NCBI GenBank assembly: GCA_033807775.1
Contig: CM066324.1
Coordinates: 131,741,501 to 131,805,500, forward strand
Source of the DNA: Saussurea involucrata
Taxonomy: Eukaryota; Streptophyta; Magnoliopsida; Asterales; Asteraceae
Direction: 5' to 3'
DNA length: 64,000 bases
The translations under genes were made by a program, and so were the position numbers. Below, piece after piece: positions 21,071-33,875 of the stretch. Every line of letters begins with the position of its first letter. Positions within the stretch are counted from its first letter, which is position 1. A model generated the notes under the pieces. The model did not search any database and was not told the DNA's origin. It saw nothing but the letters and a program-made list of their open reading frames with translations.

Positions 21071-22450
21071 TGGCTTTTTTTTATTGAGAGGGATTGTAGC
21101 CATATGAAAATCGAAACAGAAAGGATAAATTTGTAATATATGAATTATAGGAACTAAACCCACGACATGATTAAATACAAGGACGGTTTATGTAATTTAC
21201 TTTAATTATATTTGCGTCCTTGAAAATGTATTTTTTCAAATAATTATCTGTAAATTTATTTAATTTTATTACCGGTTATTATGAATACCAGTAAAAATGA
21301 TTATGATTAAAAATACTACGATTCGCTTTCTCTTTTTGTGCGTTTTTCTTGACAGTGATCTTGCTGGCACAATAACGTATTGTGGATGCTTTGAACAAAA
21401 TAAAAATATATATAAAAATTGTTGGGCCTAGTGACGGATCTAAGATTTTTTTCACACTGGGGTCCTTTTTAAGGTAGCTTAAATGTCTCTAAAACTGTCC
21501 GATATATTTTAGACTAAATCCAACGTTACAAAGGCCTTTTAAAGTTTTTTTTTGTAGATTTTAAGAGATTTTTAAGTTTTTTTGTCGATTTCGAAATATT
21601 TTTTTGGTTTTTTAGTCGATTTCGATAGTAGTTTCGGTTTTTTGGTTGATTTCGAAACAATTTTTTTTGGTTGATGGAGTCCCATACGAGAAATTATTGG
21701 GGGGCATTAAGATAAAAGATTGAAAAATCTATATTTTTAAGCTAAAATTTTCAAAAAAAAATCTTTTTTAATGGGGTTCTATCCCCCCTTAACAATGAAG
21801 TGCATCCGCTTTTGGTTTGGATCTCACATTCTATTTAAGCTAAAATCTTTCAAAAAAAATCTTTTGCTTCTCACATTCTATTTTTCAAAGACTTGAGTAA
21901 GATTAACCCTTTGATCAGTAAAGTCTTTTTCAAGTGATTTCTCCAATGGTCAAGCTTTTTTCAACTCTTCTTCAAACAGATCCTCTAAGTTCGTGAAGGT
22001 CCAATTTTCAAAAGGACAATATGCCTTTTTAATGTGAAAATAAAAGCGCTCATAACATTCGGTAGGTACAATTGTCAATGGGTCATATTTGATTTATTTG
22101 GTCCATGTGGTCTAATTCATTAACTATTGGATCGGATCCTCCTCTCTATCACGATCAAAACCACCCGACCATCCTCATCTCAGCCCCAATTCTTTGTTTT
22201 TCATTACACACCCCCTTTTTAACTAATAAAAACTTTTTCAAAAGCAAAAAATCCTTGTTAAATCTTGATTTTGAGGTTTTGATTTGATTTGATTTTGAGG
22301 TTTTGATTGGATTTTGGGGTTTAAGTTTTTTGGTGTGAGAACGGGTGTGTGCTATGTGGTTTGGTTGAGGGCTTCTGGTTTGATTGTTGAAGGTGCAAAT
22401 TGGAGAGGGGGATCGTTGTTTACATACATTAGAAACAGAAAAATGTGGAG
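21071..22450. other. AT-rich intergenic stretch, no gene recognised
   Basis: Includes a T-rich zone at 21540-21670 with short repeats of gatttcgaaa and ttttggttgat. A 63-codon frame at 22314-22505 has no recognisable motif. Nothing supports a gene. Confidence 0.45.
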
Positions 22451-24077
22451 TTGCTTATGTGGCATCATGAGAAGTCTTCATTCACATTTCTTTATTTTCT
22501 TATAATTTTGATTTTTTTAAATAAAAAACTTCTCATAAATGACCATTCTACCCCTAAATGAAAATTATGTATTTCATTAAACAAAGGTTTATTTGGTAAC
22601 TTCACTTGCAACCTAATTACCTTTAATTTTCAAACTATCTAACTTCTTAAACACATTAATTTTGCTCTCTTCATCTTTCCATTTATTAATTAGAGAAAAA
22701 CCTACAACAAAATTATGTATAAATACATCCTAATGATTCATCAACATTGAACTAACAAATTTTATGTTCTATACTATGTTTTATTATGTTTGTTTGAAGT
22801 TTTTTCTTTGTAGAATTTATTTTCCATCGATATTGTTGTCATCCTACGTAAAATTTTCAGGTAATGATTTATGTGAGTTATATATTGTTGATATGTGTAT
22901 ATGTGTGTGTCTTCCCAATCAATATCATTGTGTTTTTATATAAAATATTACATATACTTTTTCTATTGTTTTGTGTGATTTACATATTGTTGTTAAATAA
23001 GTTTTTGATTTTTTCATTCAATTTATTTATTTACAATTGTTACCTTCGTTTTTGTTATAGATTTTTCTTCTCGTTCTTTTACGTCTACATAGTTTTTTAA
23101 TTTTCAATTTGTAATTTTATAAGAAAAACCACATGAGATGACATTTTATAGGCATCTCAATCCTAAAATTTCTTCATTTTTCCTCAACTTTTGCATTTTT
23201 TTATTGTAGTTATTAGCAAAATGTTTAATTATTTAAACTATTTTGTTCTTTGTTTACACCTAAATTTGTTTACTTAATTTATTTCACCTTATTCTTTTTT
23301 TACATAACATTCTAGGAATACAAATAGTCAACATATTTAAAAACTCATTATATAAACGAAATTACGATCAATATGTATATTTCTATTTAGATTATAATTG
23401 AATATCATAACATGTGCATTTTAATAATAAAATTATTATAATTAATATAAAGATGACTATTATTCACATCAATATAATACAGAGTTATATTATTTACATA
23501 ACCCTCTTTATATATTTATATATATATATATATAAATTATTTAAAAAATAATATATTTAAGTCACATACCACATGAGTTTTAATCTTTTTATTTATTACA
23601 ATATGCATATATATTGATATTATTTTCAATAAATTTAAATATCTAAAATTTGAATTAATATTTAAAGTAATCAATTTATAAAACTAAAGTATTGTTATTA
23701 TTTAAAGTTTTATTAAAATCAATTTATAAATATAAATGATATTAGAATCAATATATATATAAATAAAATTGGAATCAATATACAATTATATACTTACTAT
23801 TAACCCCTCTTTAATAAATAAAATATTTATTACATTTAATATCATTAAATAAATTTAATATATAATCAAATACTTATTACTAACTCTCTCATTAATAAAT
23901 AATATACTTATTACATTTAAATTTACTAATTAAATCAATAATTATTATATTTAATGATGTCACTACTAAAATCAATACATAAAATAAAAAATTAGTATGA
24001 ATCAGTATATATAGTTAAAGTATAATCAAAACTGAAACTTATTATTATTAATATAGCAATATCTACAAAACGATAGA

Positions 24078-24131
<54 letters not shown>

Positions 24132-24912
24132 TAACCAAATATATAAAACTAAAAAGAATAACTTATTAGAATCATCAATACATAATAATTTCAATTGCAT
24201 TTTAATTTAAATTGAAATCAAACTATGTATAAAAATGAAATTAGAGTTGATATAATACGTTTCATTTTACATAATATGGCTAAAACCTTTTTTTTCAAGA
24301 TTATCTACTAAGAAATTAAGCTATGAAGAAACAGTCTCAAGCAAATCAAAAAACTTGAACAATGAAAATTTAACAATTCAATCAGGCTCGCATATACATG
24401 AAGTGGTCACAATACTGACGGCTTTTGTTACTCATTCGTCCAACAGTAGGTTGGGAACGAGAACTTCATGGAAAATTTTAGCCGAAGTTGAAACGAGGCA
24501 TTATAACAAATGCATGCAGTTTACCAAGATGCCCCACAATTAAACAAAGTAGGTAGCAATATTATGGTCGCATTATGAATATAATTATTTTATGGGATAA
24601 TCGATATATTACGAGTTATGATAAAACAATACTAATTGTACATCTAATTATTATAATCAATAGTCTCACTCACTTCTTTTATCATTTTGAGTCAATTACA
24701 AAGTTTAATGATGTATAACTTCTAAAATGTTATTTAATTATATATATATATATATAAAACAACTAAAGATTATGAACAACTTCATATCAACTGTAATATT
24801 GATTCTTATTATTTTGATATATGATATACGATATACGATTACCGGGCCTTTTAACTTCAATATATTCTAAAGAATTTATCACTACCGCACAACGCGCGGT
24901 ACCGAACCCTAG
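22451..24912 (+). mobile_element. Helitron-like 3' end with AT-rich body; 5' end not located
   Basis: At 24881-24912 the sequence is ctaccgcacaacgcgcggtaccgaaccctag, followed by t. It has a short GC stem (ccgc ... gcgg) about 10 bases before a terminal CTAG, the hallmark of plant Helitron 3' ends. The preceding 2 kb is strongly AT-rich and non-coding, typical of non-autonomous copies, and includes a long (TA)n run at about 24081-24127. I could not fix a TC start; 22451 is only a rough limit. Confidence 0.5.
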
Positions 24913-25689
24913 TGTTATTTAATTAAAAAACAGAAAAATACCAAATTTTGAGAAAGACAACATACCCATCATTTAACGTCTGGAAGTTAATTGATGTTAG
25001 AAGAATAGACCAAATCTAGATATTTTTACAGACTACAATGACCATCGCATATTTTTAAAACTGTAGGAACAAGATTATTATAACCGACAAACTACATAGA
25101 CTTAACATGTAATTTACTTTTTTCTTTTTAGATTTTATATGAAAAAACATGCCTACATTATGATTTGTTAAAAAAAATGTGCTTGTGTTTTTTTAATTTA
25201 TTACCATAAAAGATATATATATATATATATATATATATATCATACAAGATAAATAATACACGATTCATGATGAATAATATATGGATCATGAATTTGTGTA
25301 TTATTTATTCTGAATGTTGTATTATTTATCATGAATAATGTATAAACGTCCACCTTTGTTATTCACACTAAATGTGAACACTTGGGGGACATGTATCATG
25401 CTCTCATTTGTCCCCCGGTTCACAGTGGAAAATCGGTTTTCAATTGAACTTAATTATGTGTGTGTGTGTGTGACGATGCGTTCAAATGAGAAGTATCGAA
25501 TATATGAAAGGGAGAATCAATCTCAACCACTAGTTTAAATTTTCTACTTCCAATTATTTTTACTAATTAAGATAGCCATGGAAAAATGAAATATCTAATT
25601 TTCTCATATTTATTAGATATTGATAATCATCGGGTTTTTAATCAAATTTTCATCTTGAAATCATTGGTGATTTTACAATCTACAAATCG
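24913..25689. other. AT-rich stretch with an attcatgatgaat-type repeat remnant
   Basis: 25240-25480 shares a series of phrases (acacgattcatgatgaataa, gttgtattatttatcatgaa, ccacctttgttattcacac) with the interior of the inverted-repeat element at 33591-36550. It is therefore a fragment of the same repeat family. A (TA)n run lies at about 25212-25240. No gene recognised. Confidence 0.55.
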
Positions 25690-26944
25690 AATTAAAGGTT
25701 TGGGATTGAGAGGCTTGGAGGAGTTTTGGCTGAAAATATGTGCAGGTCAGGTCAGTGTCTAAAGCGCCCCAAGCGGGTTTGGTCGCTTCGAAGTCGCCCC
25801 GAACACTATTTGGATGATTTCCATTATCGGCTCATTTCTTGTTTGGGGCAAGGACCGAGGCACCGATTAGGGGTTGTCTTAGAGATTGTTAGTGATGGTT
25901 TTGAGGAATAATTAAGTGGTTTAGCATCCCCGTAGGTTATGGAATTTAGGTGTTCGGTTTGGACACTCGTAGCTTCAAGTGTGAGATTAAGCGTGAGCGA
26001 CATGTGAGTTTTCCTAACTTACTTTTGTTGATATACAAGCTTTGAATACACATGATGTTTATTGAAATGTGTTTTACATTTGCATAAATCATGTTCGGTT
26101 TATGTTGAAATTCAAAGTGTGCATTTATTGGGGTAGGACATTGTAACACCCTCAAATTTGGAAAAAGCAACTAACAAAAATTTCGATAAAATAATCAAAT
26201 GAGGATAAAAACCCTTTCTACAAACCATCCTTGGAAATACCTCAAAATTTAAACATAACAACTCCCACAATTAATAACTCAAGTCATACTATGTGACCAA
26301 ATAAAGTCGGGTGTTACTTAACACAAGTACGAGTTGCTAATCCCAAATAAGTGTGGAAGACTTCGCTAAGCAAATCACTTCTCGAGCACACTACTAGCAC
26401 TCATCTCTTCACAGTGTCGCTAAAGCTATTCCTAACCTGAACCTGTTGCACATGCCGACAAATAAAAATGTTAGGCTAACGCCTAGTGAGTTTAAGAGTT
26501 TACATCATGATTAAATAATTAGTTAGACAGAGGATTCAACTTAAATCATGATTTCCGAAAAGGGATTTATATTAAATATACCGACAACCCATTTTCCAAA
26601 CGCACACAAATTCCGTGACGAAATTTCCAATGAAAATCATTTCTCAGCAATGGACTCAAATCCAAAACTCACTCAAAATGTAAATAAATATTAAATTTCC
26701 AAATAAAATCAATGCGAATAAAACTCCAATAGTCGAAACATCTAAACAAAGATGAGGCATAAACCACCCATAAATCATGGAAAAACAATCCATACGCATA
26801 TAATACGACGCCGACAACATGGATAAAAAAATACCCGAAACAACACCCTTCGGTGACGGGGGAGACCCGATTTCATCGAATGTGGCGAACACACCAGTTA
26901 AACCACAATTATAAATTATAAGCATGTTTCATGGATGAAAAAAA

Positions 26945-27290
26945 ACATATGACATCAACCATATCCAGGTCTTTAGTCAATTTTGGACATCAACCCAAGC
27001 TGGATCTTTAGTCCAGGGAGACATCAACTCAAACCGAGTCTCTAGTCTAAGGAGACATCAACCCAAACTGGATCTCTAGTCTATTGTGACATCAATCCAA
27101 ACCGGATCTTTAGTCAAATGAGGCATCAACCCAAAACCGGATCTCTAGCCTAGTGAGACATCAACCCAAACCGGGTCTTTAGTCCACGGAGACATCAATC
27201 CAAACCGGATCTCTAGTCTATTGAGGCATCAACCCAAACTGGATCTTTAGCCTAAAACCACCAAGTTCAACCCGACCGGATCTTTACCTT
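26945..27290. repeat. Tandem array of ~30-bp units in the solo LTR
   Basis: About eleven diverged units with a core of acatcaacccaaaccggatc and tctagtc, homologous in position to the array at 4771-5000 but with more and shorter units. Confidence 0.82.
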
Positions 27291-27632
27291 GGAATTTCAC
27301 CATCCAAAACAAGCTTACTTAATCTAGAAATTTATACATGACTCCAAAAGAATAACCAACGCATTCAAATCATGTAATTCCCAAATACGATGCAATTCAT
27401 GCAAATCATAACCCAAGCTCCACATCGAGCTATCAAAATCGGACAAATGTCCTCAAGACCCAACAGCGTCTAGAAACTGAGCCATAAGCTCAAAAGATCC
27501 AATGATCATTTGTTAAAAGTCAACTCATGCAATTGAAGTGTATCTAACCCACATCATGCAAACACATGCTCCGAGGCATGATTAACTCAAAACCCCTTCT
27601 TTCCACTTTCTCAATGGAGTCAAACCATATAT

Positions 27633-27634
27633 GC

Positions 27635-27680
<46 letters not shown>

Positions 27681-27681
27681 A
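27633..27681. repeat. (TA)n(TG)n microsatellite
   Basis: An AT-alternating run followed by ten GT dinucleotides (27661-27680), inside the solo LTR. Confidence 0.9.
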
Positions 27682-29815
27682 CGTATACTCAAATCTTTTA
27701 TAACCTGATGATGTATAAAATTCACCATGGTTTATAAAACCCCAAAGAGTACCAATAGTGCATAATTGTCAAATGGTATTCACTTATGAAACAAAACACT
27801 CAAAAGGCATATTCTCAAATTAAACGCAACTAGGTGCACAACACAACCAAAACTCCATCGCGAGCTACTAAAATCGGCAAACACCCCCAAAGACCCATTT
27901 GAGTATAAACCAAGCCCTAAAAGACAAAATAAATGTTTGACTAATACGCGAGCCAACACGGTTACATAAACCCAAAATGCATATTTACCCAAAACCTTTG
28001 TCTCTTAAATCCAATTGGCCTTCGGTCCAAAATCGAAAGGTTTACGATTCTCAAAATGTTCGTAAGTCGATATTGACCGAAATCCACAACTCACACGTTC
28101 ACATTTTCAAAACATATCATATCTTAAACTTAACATAATCTCAACAAACATTAAAAGTGTATTTTGACCAAACAATCTCTTCTTATGCAATAACTTAACA
28201 AAACACTTTCATTCGTGATTTATTTACCAAATAACCAAAAACCCCAAATGTGGGTGTGTTTACAAGATTTTTAAAGTTCAACACTTCAAATAATCAAAAC
28301 CCACTAAATAACTCAACAATTGATAATTTTATGTAAAACACATAAACACTTTAAATATAAACACTTTGGCATGTGCAACGTTTTCACAAATCAACTTGAA
28401 CTCGCCTTGCTAGATTTAGGCTAAATCTAGATTTTTTCAACTTGAGCTCCTTTGAAAAAACTTGGATCTTCAAGTCAAAACTTCCAAAAACCTAGATTCG
28501 TAAGTTCCAACCATCAATATTCATCCCCAAACACATAAAAATCATTCCCCAAGCATTTAACATCAACATCTCAACTTATACCCAAAACCCTAATTTCCAA
28601 TAGTGATGAAACGAGAAGATTACCTCCACCACCACATGAATCCAACAACCAAACACTTCTAGGGTTACCTATATGAGCTTCATTCTTCATTTCATCAAAA
28701 GAAAGAGAAGGATTTAGGTGAGGGTTGGGTAAAACTCTAGAAAGTGAAGAAACCTCACAAAATGGAAGGGAGATGAAGAACTCTAACCCTTGATCATAAT
28801 TCTTGCTAAAAGTTGAGGGAAATGATTTGAATCACAAGATCCATGGTTCCAAAGGCTCCAAAACGAGTTTAGAGGGTTAGGGTTGGGTTTTGGAGAGTTT
28901 AGAAGAGGAGGGTTGAGGTGAAAATGAGAAAAGAGGGTGAAAATCGGAGTTTAAACTGCCCAGGGCCCGACCGCGATTGTGCCACGCAATAGTGACCATG
29001 TCACTATCGCTGGTCACTATCGCACCAAATGTACCGCGACACCCATGCTCCTCGCGACTTTGCCCCACGAGAGTGCCCCATGGCACAATCGCGGGCATTG
29101 TCGTCGCTATGGTACGACTTCCTGTTAGATCCCGAAATGTCTCCGACCTGCTGAGCTTCTTACGCAAAGTATTTTCCCGACTTTAAATATTCATCCGAAC
29201 CTTTCAAGAGCTGCACAAACAATCTGTTATCTTAACAAAATTCCGGGTGTTACATACATGAGATGGCTTATTATGGGAGGTGTGACCTAATCGAAATGCA
29301 TGAATTCGTTTCATGACATTTATCTAACGGCAGGTGTGAGCCGGAATACGTTGTCACAGGGGTGCGTGACTTTAAATGCGTGTCATCTACATGTGTTAAG
29401 TGTGTGTGCATGATAGTCGAAGGGTGTGAGTTTGTTCCAAATGTTTTATAACTCAATTTGAATGTTATTATGTTGGTGTGATGTTGATTCTTAAGGGGAT
29501 TCACTAGATCTTCGGTCTAACCTTCGCTTTTATAAAACTGAAAACCATTTTCAGGCAAACAGATTAGTGAGCACTAAAGTAAGGGAATGGGCAAGATGTA
29601 AGCTCGGAGTCCTGAGGATAGATGGTAGAATTCTAGCTTTTTGTTTAGACTTTCTAGACTAGCTTTATCTTTATAATTATCAGTTGTGGAGATGTTTACT
29701 CACAATAGACTTTAAGATATAATACAGTTTATGACTTGCTGTTTTGGGCCGTTTTGGCATTTATTTATGTTATGTTTGGTTTTTGAGAATGGGTTGGTAC
29801 AACACTAAAAACTCC

Positions 29816-31031
29816 TTATTACCGATACAACATCAAAATAAGTTAATAAACACTTTAAATAAGCAATCCCAGACACCCCTTAAAAGTTGATCTATTGATA
29901 GGCCTTCAATGGGGCACACAATAATCATTTTGTAGGACTTGAGAACGAAATTTCTTTGTAAAATTTTTAAAATTATTATAAGACACATATTTTAATTAAA
30001 TTAGTTTATATTTTAAATAAAAAGAAAGGGTAATTTAGTATTTTATTTTTTGGAAAAGATAACACACATTGATCTCCTACCCTCTTCCACAATTTTGCTA
30101 AGGATCCATGTTTAACTTTTATTTTGAAAATCAAAAAACATGCATCCTTATTAAATATTCTATGTTATTTTTTTTGCACGACACGGATTTTTTTTCTTGT
30201 TCCAAATATGTGCTTTGGCGGTTCTACATGGTGTCCACAATGTTATTGTGTTCACAGATGAAACATGTTTGTATATCGTCCATGTGTTGTGGTTTAAGTG
30301 TTGACTATGTTAACGTGTTGATAATGAATCGTGTCTCTGCATCATCCCGATTGTTGTTCTGATGTTTACCACGGTGTTTCTTTGTACACAACATAGATGG
30401 GTTTTTCTTGTTTTAGATATGTGGTTTGGGTGTTGTGTCTAGTTGCCATGTCTGTCTGCATTTATTAGTTGGATTTCGTAATAACCAAAATTATTTTAGA
30501 ATACTAAAAAACGACATGTGACGAATTATAACAATAATGATAAAACATAACTTCTATTATTATTATTATTATTTAAAGATACAGTTGACGAATTATGACA
30601 ATAACAACTTACAACTCCAACCACATATTTGATGTTGCTAACGATCGAAAACATTCACAGTTGATGCAACTTCTTTTGTTTTTGCTTGTCAAATCTTTAC
30701 AAGTTGGTGTTGTGTCTCGTGCCATGTCTCCAAGCTCTAAAAAATATCATTCATGAAATATTTATGTAATCTATAACAAATGATACTATTAAAAGGACTT
30801 TTGGGTAAATCTTTGACATTGAAAGGTTGTGGGGTTGCAAGTATTTTGTACGTGTATGTCGACATTTATATAGTTCGGTATAATTAAAACTTCTATAGTT
30901 TTGCAATGCACATAAATCATCCTTCATAAAAATAACAAATAGTAAACAAAAGTTCATATATTACTGTTGTAAGAATACGTGGAACCCCCAGTTTACTCTA
31001 TAAGAGAACCCTTAATAAGAGAATGTTGTTT

Positions 31032-31071
<40 letters not shown>

Positions 31072-32836
31072 GAGAATTGAAATTGTGAAAGTCTAGATGA
31101 TGTGAAGCTAGACATACACAAGATTGTTCCAGAGTGTCGAGAGGGTCTAGATAAGTATGGACTGTTACAGAGTAACTAGTCCCTAAAATGATAAATATGG
31201 ACTCTCATACCATATCACTAAAGTTCATACAAATCTAGCTGATATAACGTTGTAATAACAGTATTTGAAAATTATCAAGTTGTATTACAATTTTATTAGA
31301 TGGATAAATAATATTAACATTAAAAAAACAACTAAGATGTCATGTAAGTTAAAAACCTATTTATCATGTAAAATAATTACAAGATAAAAATAAATTATTT
31401 ATAACATTAGTTATGAAATATTTCTGTCGTGTAATTAAACCAAAACTTTTAGAGTAAATCAAAAACTTACCACCCTATGAGTAACGTAATTAGAAAAGAA
31501 AATCCGTAAACCAGTTAAATAAGGGGGTATTTTTGGTCACTGGGCTTCTCTTCTGCTATTGTCTTGCTTTACGTAACAATAGTATTTCATCCTAAAAAAT
31601 CACCGCTTTTCCTTCCCTTTCTACATATGACCGGCTCGAAACTCGAGTTAACCTGGGATAATTTGATCCATTTCGCAAGTGATAGCTATAAATCTTCCCA
31701 TCAAAAAGATCGTTTTGGCAAACCCTTTTCTAATATACTGGATTATCACCATTGTTGTTCAGCAACTTCACCGAGAGTCATGCCGAGTGCTTGGTCAAAC
31801 GAACCCCTATTCATAACTTTCACATCGCGAAAACGACAATCGTTGCTTGTTCTCTACCAACAACGTTGAGAGGTCGTGTCGGATTCCACTTCGAGGTGTT
31901 TACCTTATGGCGAATTTTTATTTACGTTCTATGTTGCTAATCGTTTCAAATCCAAGAAAGAACAAGATACAGTAGTTGATGTAATTATTAAGGACAAAGG
32001 TGTGGGTGGGTGGGTGTGGCTCGTAGGTGGCGATGGAGAAGGGTCAGAGACGAAGGTGAAGGCGGAGAGTTAGGGACGAACGCTAACGGCAAGGATTCAA
32101 AGCTTGCGAAAATATAAACCACAAGTTTTATCAATATATTTAGTTTGATTTTAGGCCTAAGAGTATATAAAAAAGTATAAACCATATGAACCAAATTTGT
32201 AATTGACCCAAACTTTAATTTTGTAGGCCAAATAAGTTATTGGGACTTGTGACACAATGATGACATTGATGTACGACCTATTTGTGTCGTTTGTCACGAT
32301 TACCAAAAATGGTGTGTCCGATTGCATTCATTTATTATCAATTCCATCTTATCTCACATTTTAATAATTATTCAATCCTTTGAAAAAACATGCCAACAAT
32401 TTTTTTTATAATAATATAAAAAAACTCCAAAAACTATATCAAATTCAAATAGCTATTTTAGTTTATTAATTCTAATATTAATTATATCAATAAATATTCA
32501 ATCTATTTAATAAAATAATTTATATATTAATAAAATATTACTTTATTTCTCTTACACATTTAATTTCAATACCTCTTATTATGAAAAGAATTAAAATACT
32601 AGTTCTCTTTTCTATTTAAAGTTTTATAGATTTTTTTCTCATATTTGGAGATTCTAATTTATCTATCATCTCTTTTTTCTATTTTAACGTACCATTTAAC
32701 ATACATATTGGAGTAAAAACAATACTAAGTCTTTTATTTTTTTATTTTAGTATAGCAGTTAAGATTCAAAATAAATATTTACAATAAAAAAGATTTAGGT
32801 ATACGTAAATAGGAGTTTTAGCGGAAAAACTTAAAA
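29816..32836. other. Intergenic stretch without a recognised gene
   Basis: Holds a (TA)n run (31033-31069) and scattered short frames. The longest, 31564-31869 (101 codons), has no family resemblance I can name and no clear promoter or splice context. A T-rich stretch at 32600-32765 resembles the interior of the MITE at 20831-21070. Confidence 0.45.
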
Positions 32837-33032
32837 ATGAAAACTAAGGAACACTCTAGTAGTCTTTCATTTGGACGGTATGTACTTGTGCATATATGTA
32901 AATTAAGTTTTTTTATGCACGTGTGCATTATGCATTTGTGCATATGCACGTGCACGTGTTACAAATTACCTATATGCACAAGTGCATACTGTCCAGATGA
33001 AGGGCTACCAAGATGTTCTTTAATTTCTATTG
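32837..33032. repeat. Long imperfect hairpin (196 bp)
   Basis: The left arm (about 32837-32905) is the inverse of the right arm (about 32963-33032): for example gtacttgtgcatatatgta faces tatatgcacaagtgcatac, and gaacactctagtagtctttc faces ctaccaagatgttc. The loop holds nested palindromes of atgcacgtgtgcat type. Arms of about 70 bp with mismatches fit either a tiny MITE or a hairpin-RNA precursor. No flanking duplication found. Confidence 0.6.
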
Positions 33033-33572
33033 TCTTGTGACCTTTCCCTGAACATGACCCTATGTAAATATAGGTTCAATTGTTTGTAAACATTCTAAGT
33101 TTCTAACTCATATAAACCAATCTCAATAGTTCATCTAAACAAATAAATATTTTAATTGTTTCATAATCTAAAGTGTTGATAGTAATACATCAATTGTTTA
33201 GTTTGCGTAAATTAAAAGGTTTGCAAATGATCATACTCTATGTTAATACTACACTTTTTAATTAACTAAATGATAATTTTAATTTATTTTTATTATAAAA
33301 AATGCTTTAAAAAGAAGGGTGTATTCCTTAAAATAGATATCAATATCAACTTATTTATTTTTGTTCTTATTATTAGCCAACTATATGCCGATAATTTCAA
33401 AATTATTTAAGATATACTTCAAAATCAAATACTAAATTTTACTTACACAATAATTATTAGTAAATTAAATATAAATGGTTCCAATAAGAAAGTTAAGTAT
33501 TAAGAATGTAGGAAAAAAAATCCATACGTCAATAATTTAAAAAATTCTGAAAAAAAAATTATCTGCAATTTC

Positions 33573-33590
<18 letters not shown>
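33033..33590. other. AT-rich intergenic stretch
   Basis: No gene recognised; ends in a (TA)n(GA)n run at about 33573-33606 that abuts the next inverted-repeat element. Confidence 0.5.
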
Positions 33591-33606
<16 letters not shown>

Positions 33607-33875
33607 GGGGAAAGTTTAAATGAAAACACATTTTCAATTGTGCACACGAGGACGGATTTTGGCCCTTCCATCTCTATTGATCCAATGACTCATATTAAAT
33701 AGAGTTTTAATTGAAATTATTAATTAAGGTGATTAGGGGTAAAAAAGGAAGATAATTTCAATCTTACGTCCACCATATTTGACTTTTTATTTTATTTTTT
33801 AATTAAAAAAATTTACTCCGTTAAATTTTAAAATAAATTATCTTAAAAATTACTAATATTTTGATCAAACAAATT

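Larger units (their letters stand above)
26142..29254 (-). mobile_element. Solo LTR (3.1 kb), same family as the window-start retrotransposon
   Basis: Runs tgtaacaccctc ... cgggtgttaca with no internal domain. The flanks gacat (26137-26141) and tacat (29255-29259) match four of five. It shares block order with the LTR at 3817-6752, including the tandem array, a block near 26845-26890 and the phrase gctagatttaggctaaatct (28410-28430; compare 6082-6103). The orientation is taken from that homology. A GC-rich patch at about 28960-29110 repeats cactatcgc-type words. Confidence 0.85.
25690..29815. repeat. Old LTR-like fragment, split by a solo LTR
   Basis: Segments 25690-26141 and 29255-29815 are continuous once the solo LTR between them is removed. 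The phrases gattagtgagcactaaag and gatcttcggtctaacc recall the 3' parts of other plant LTRs (compare 55791-55835). No ends were found, so this is a weak call. Confidence 0.3.

Noticed and set aside
21426..21812. A bounded transposon (gtgacggatct ... gcatccgctttt)
   Set aside because: The two ends are only loosely inverse and no target duplication was found.
31564..31869. 101-codon ORF as a gene
   Set aside because: No similarity recognised, no promoter or splice evidence, AT-rich unassigned surroundings; kept only as a note in the intergenic entry.
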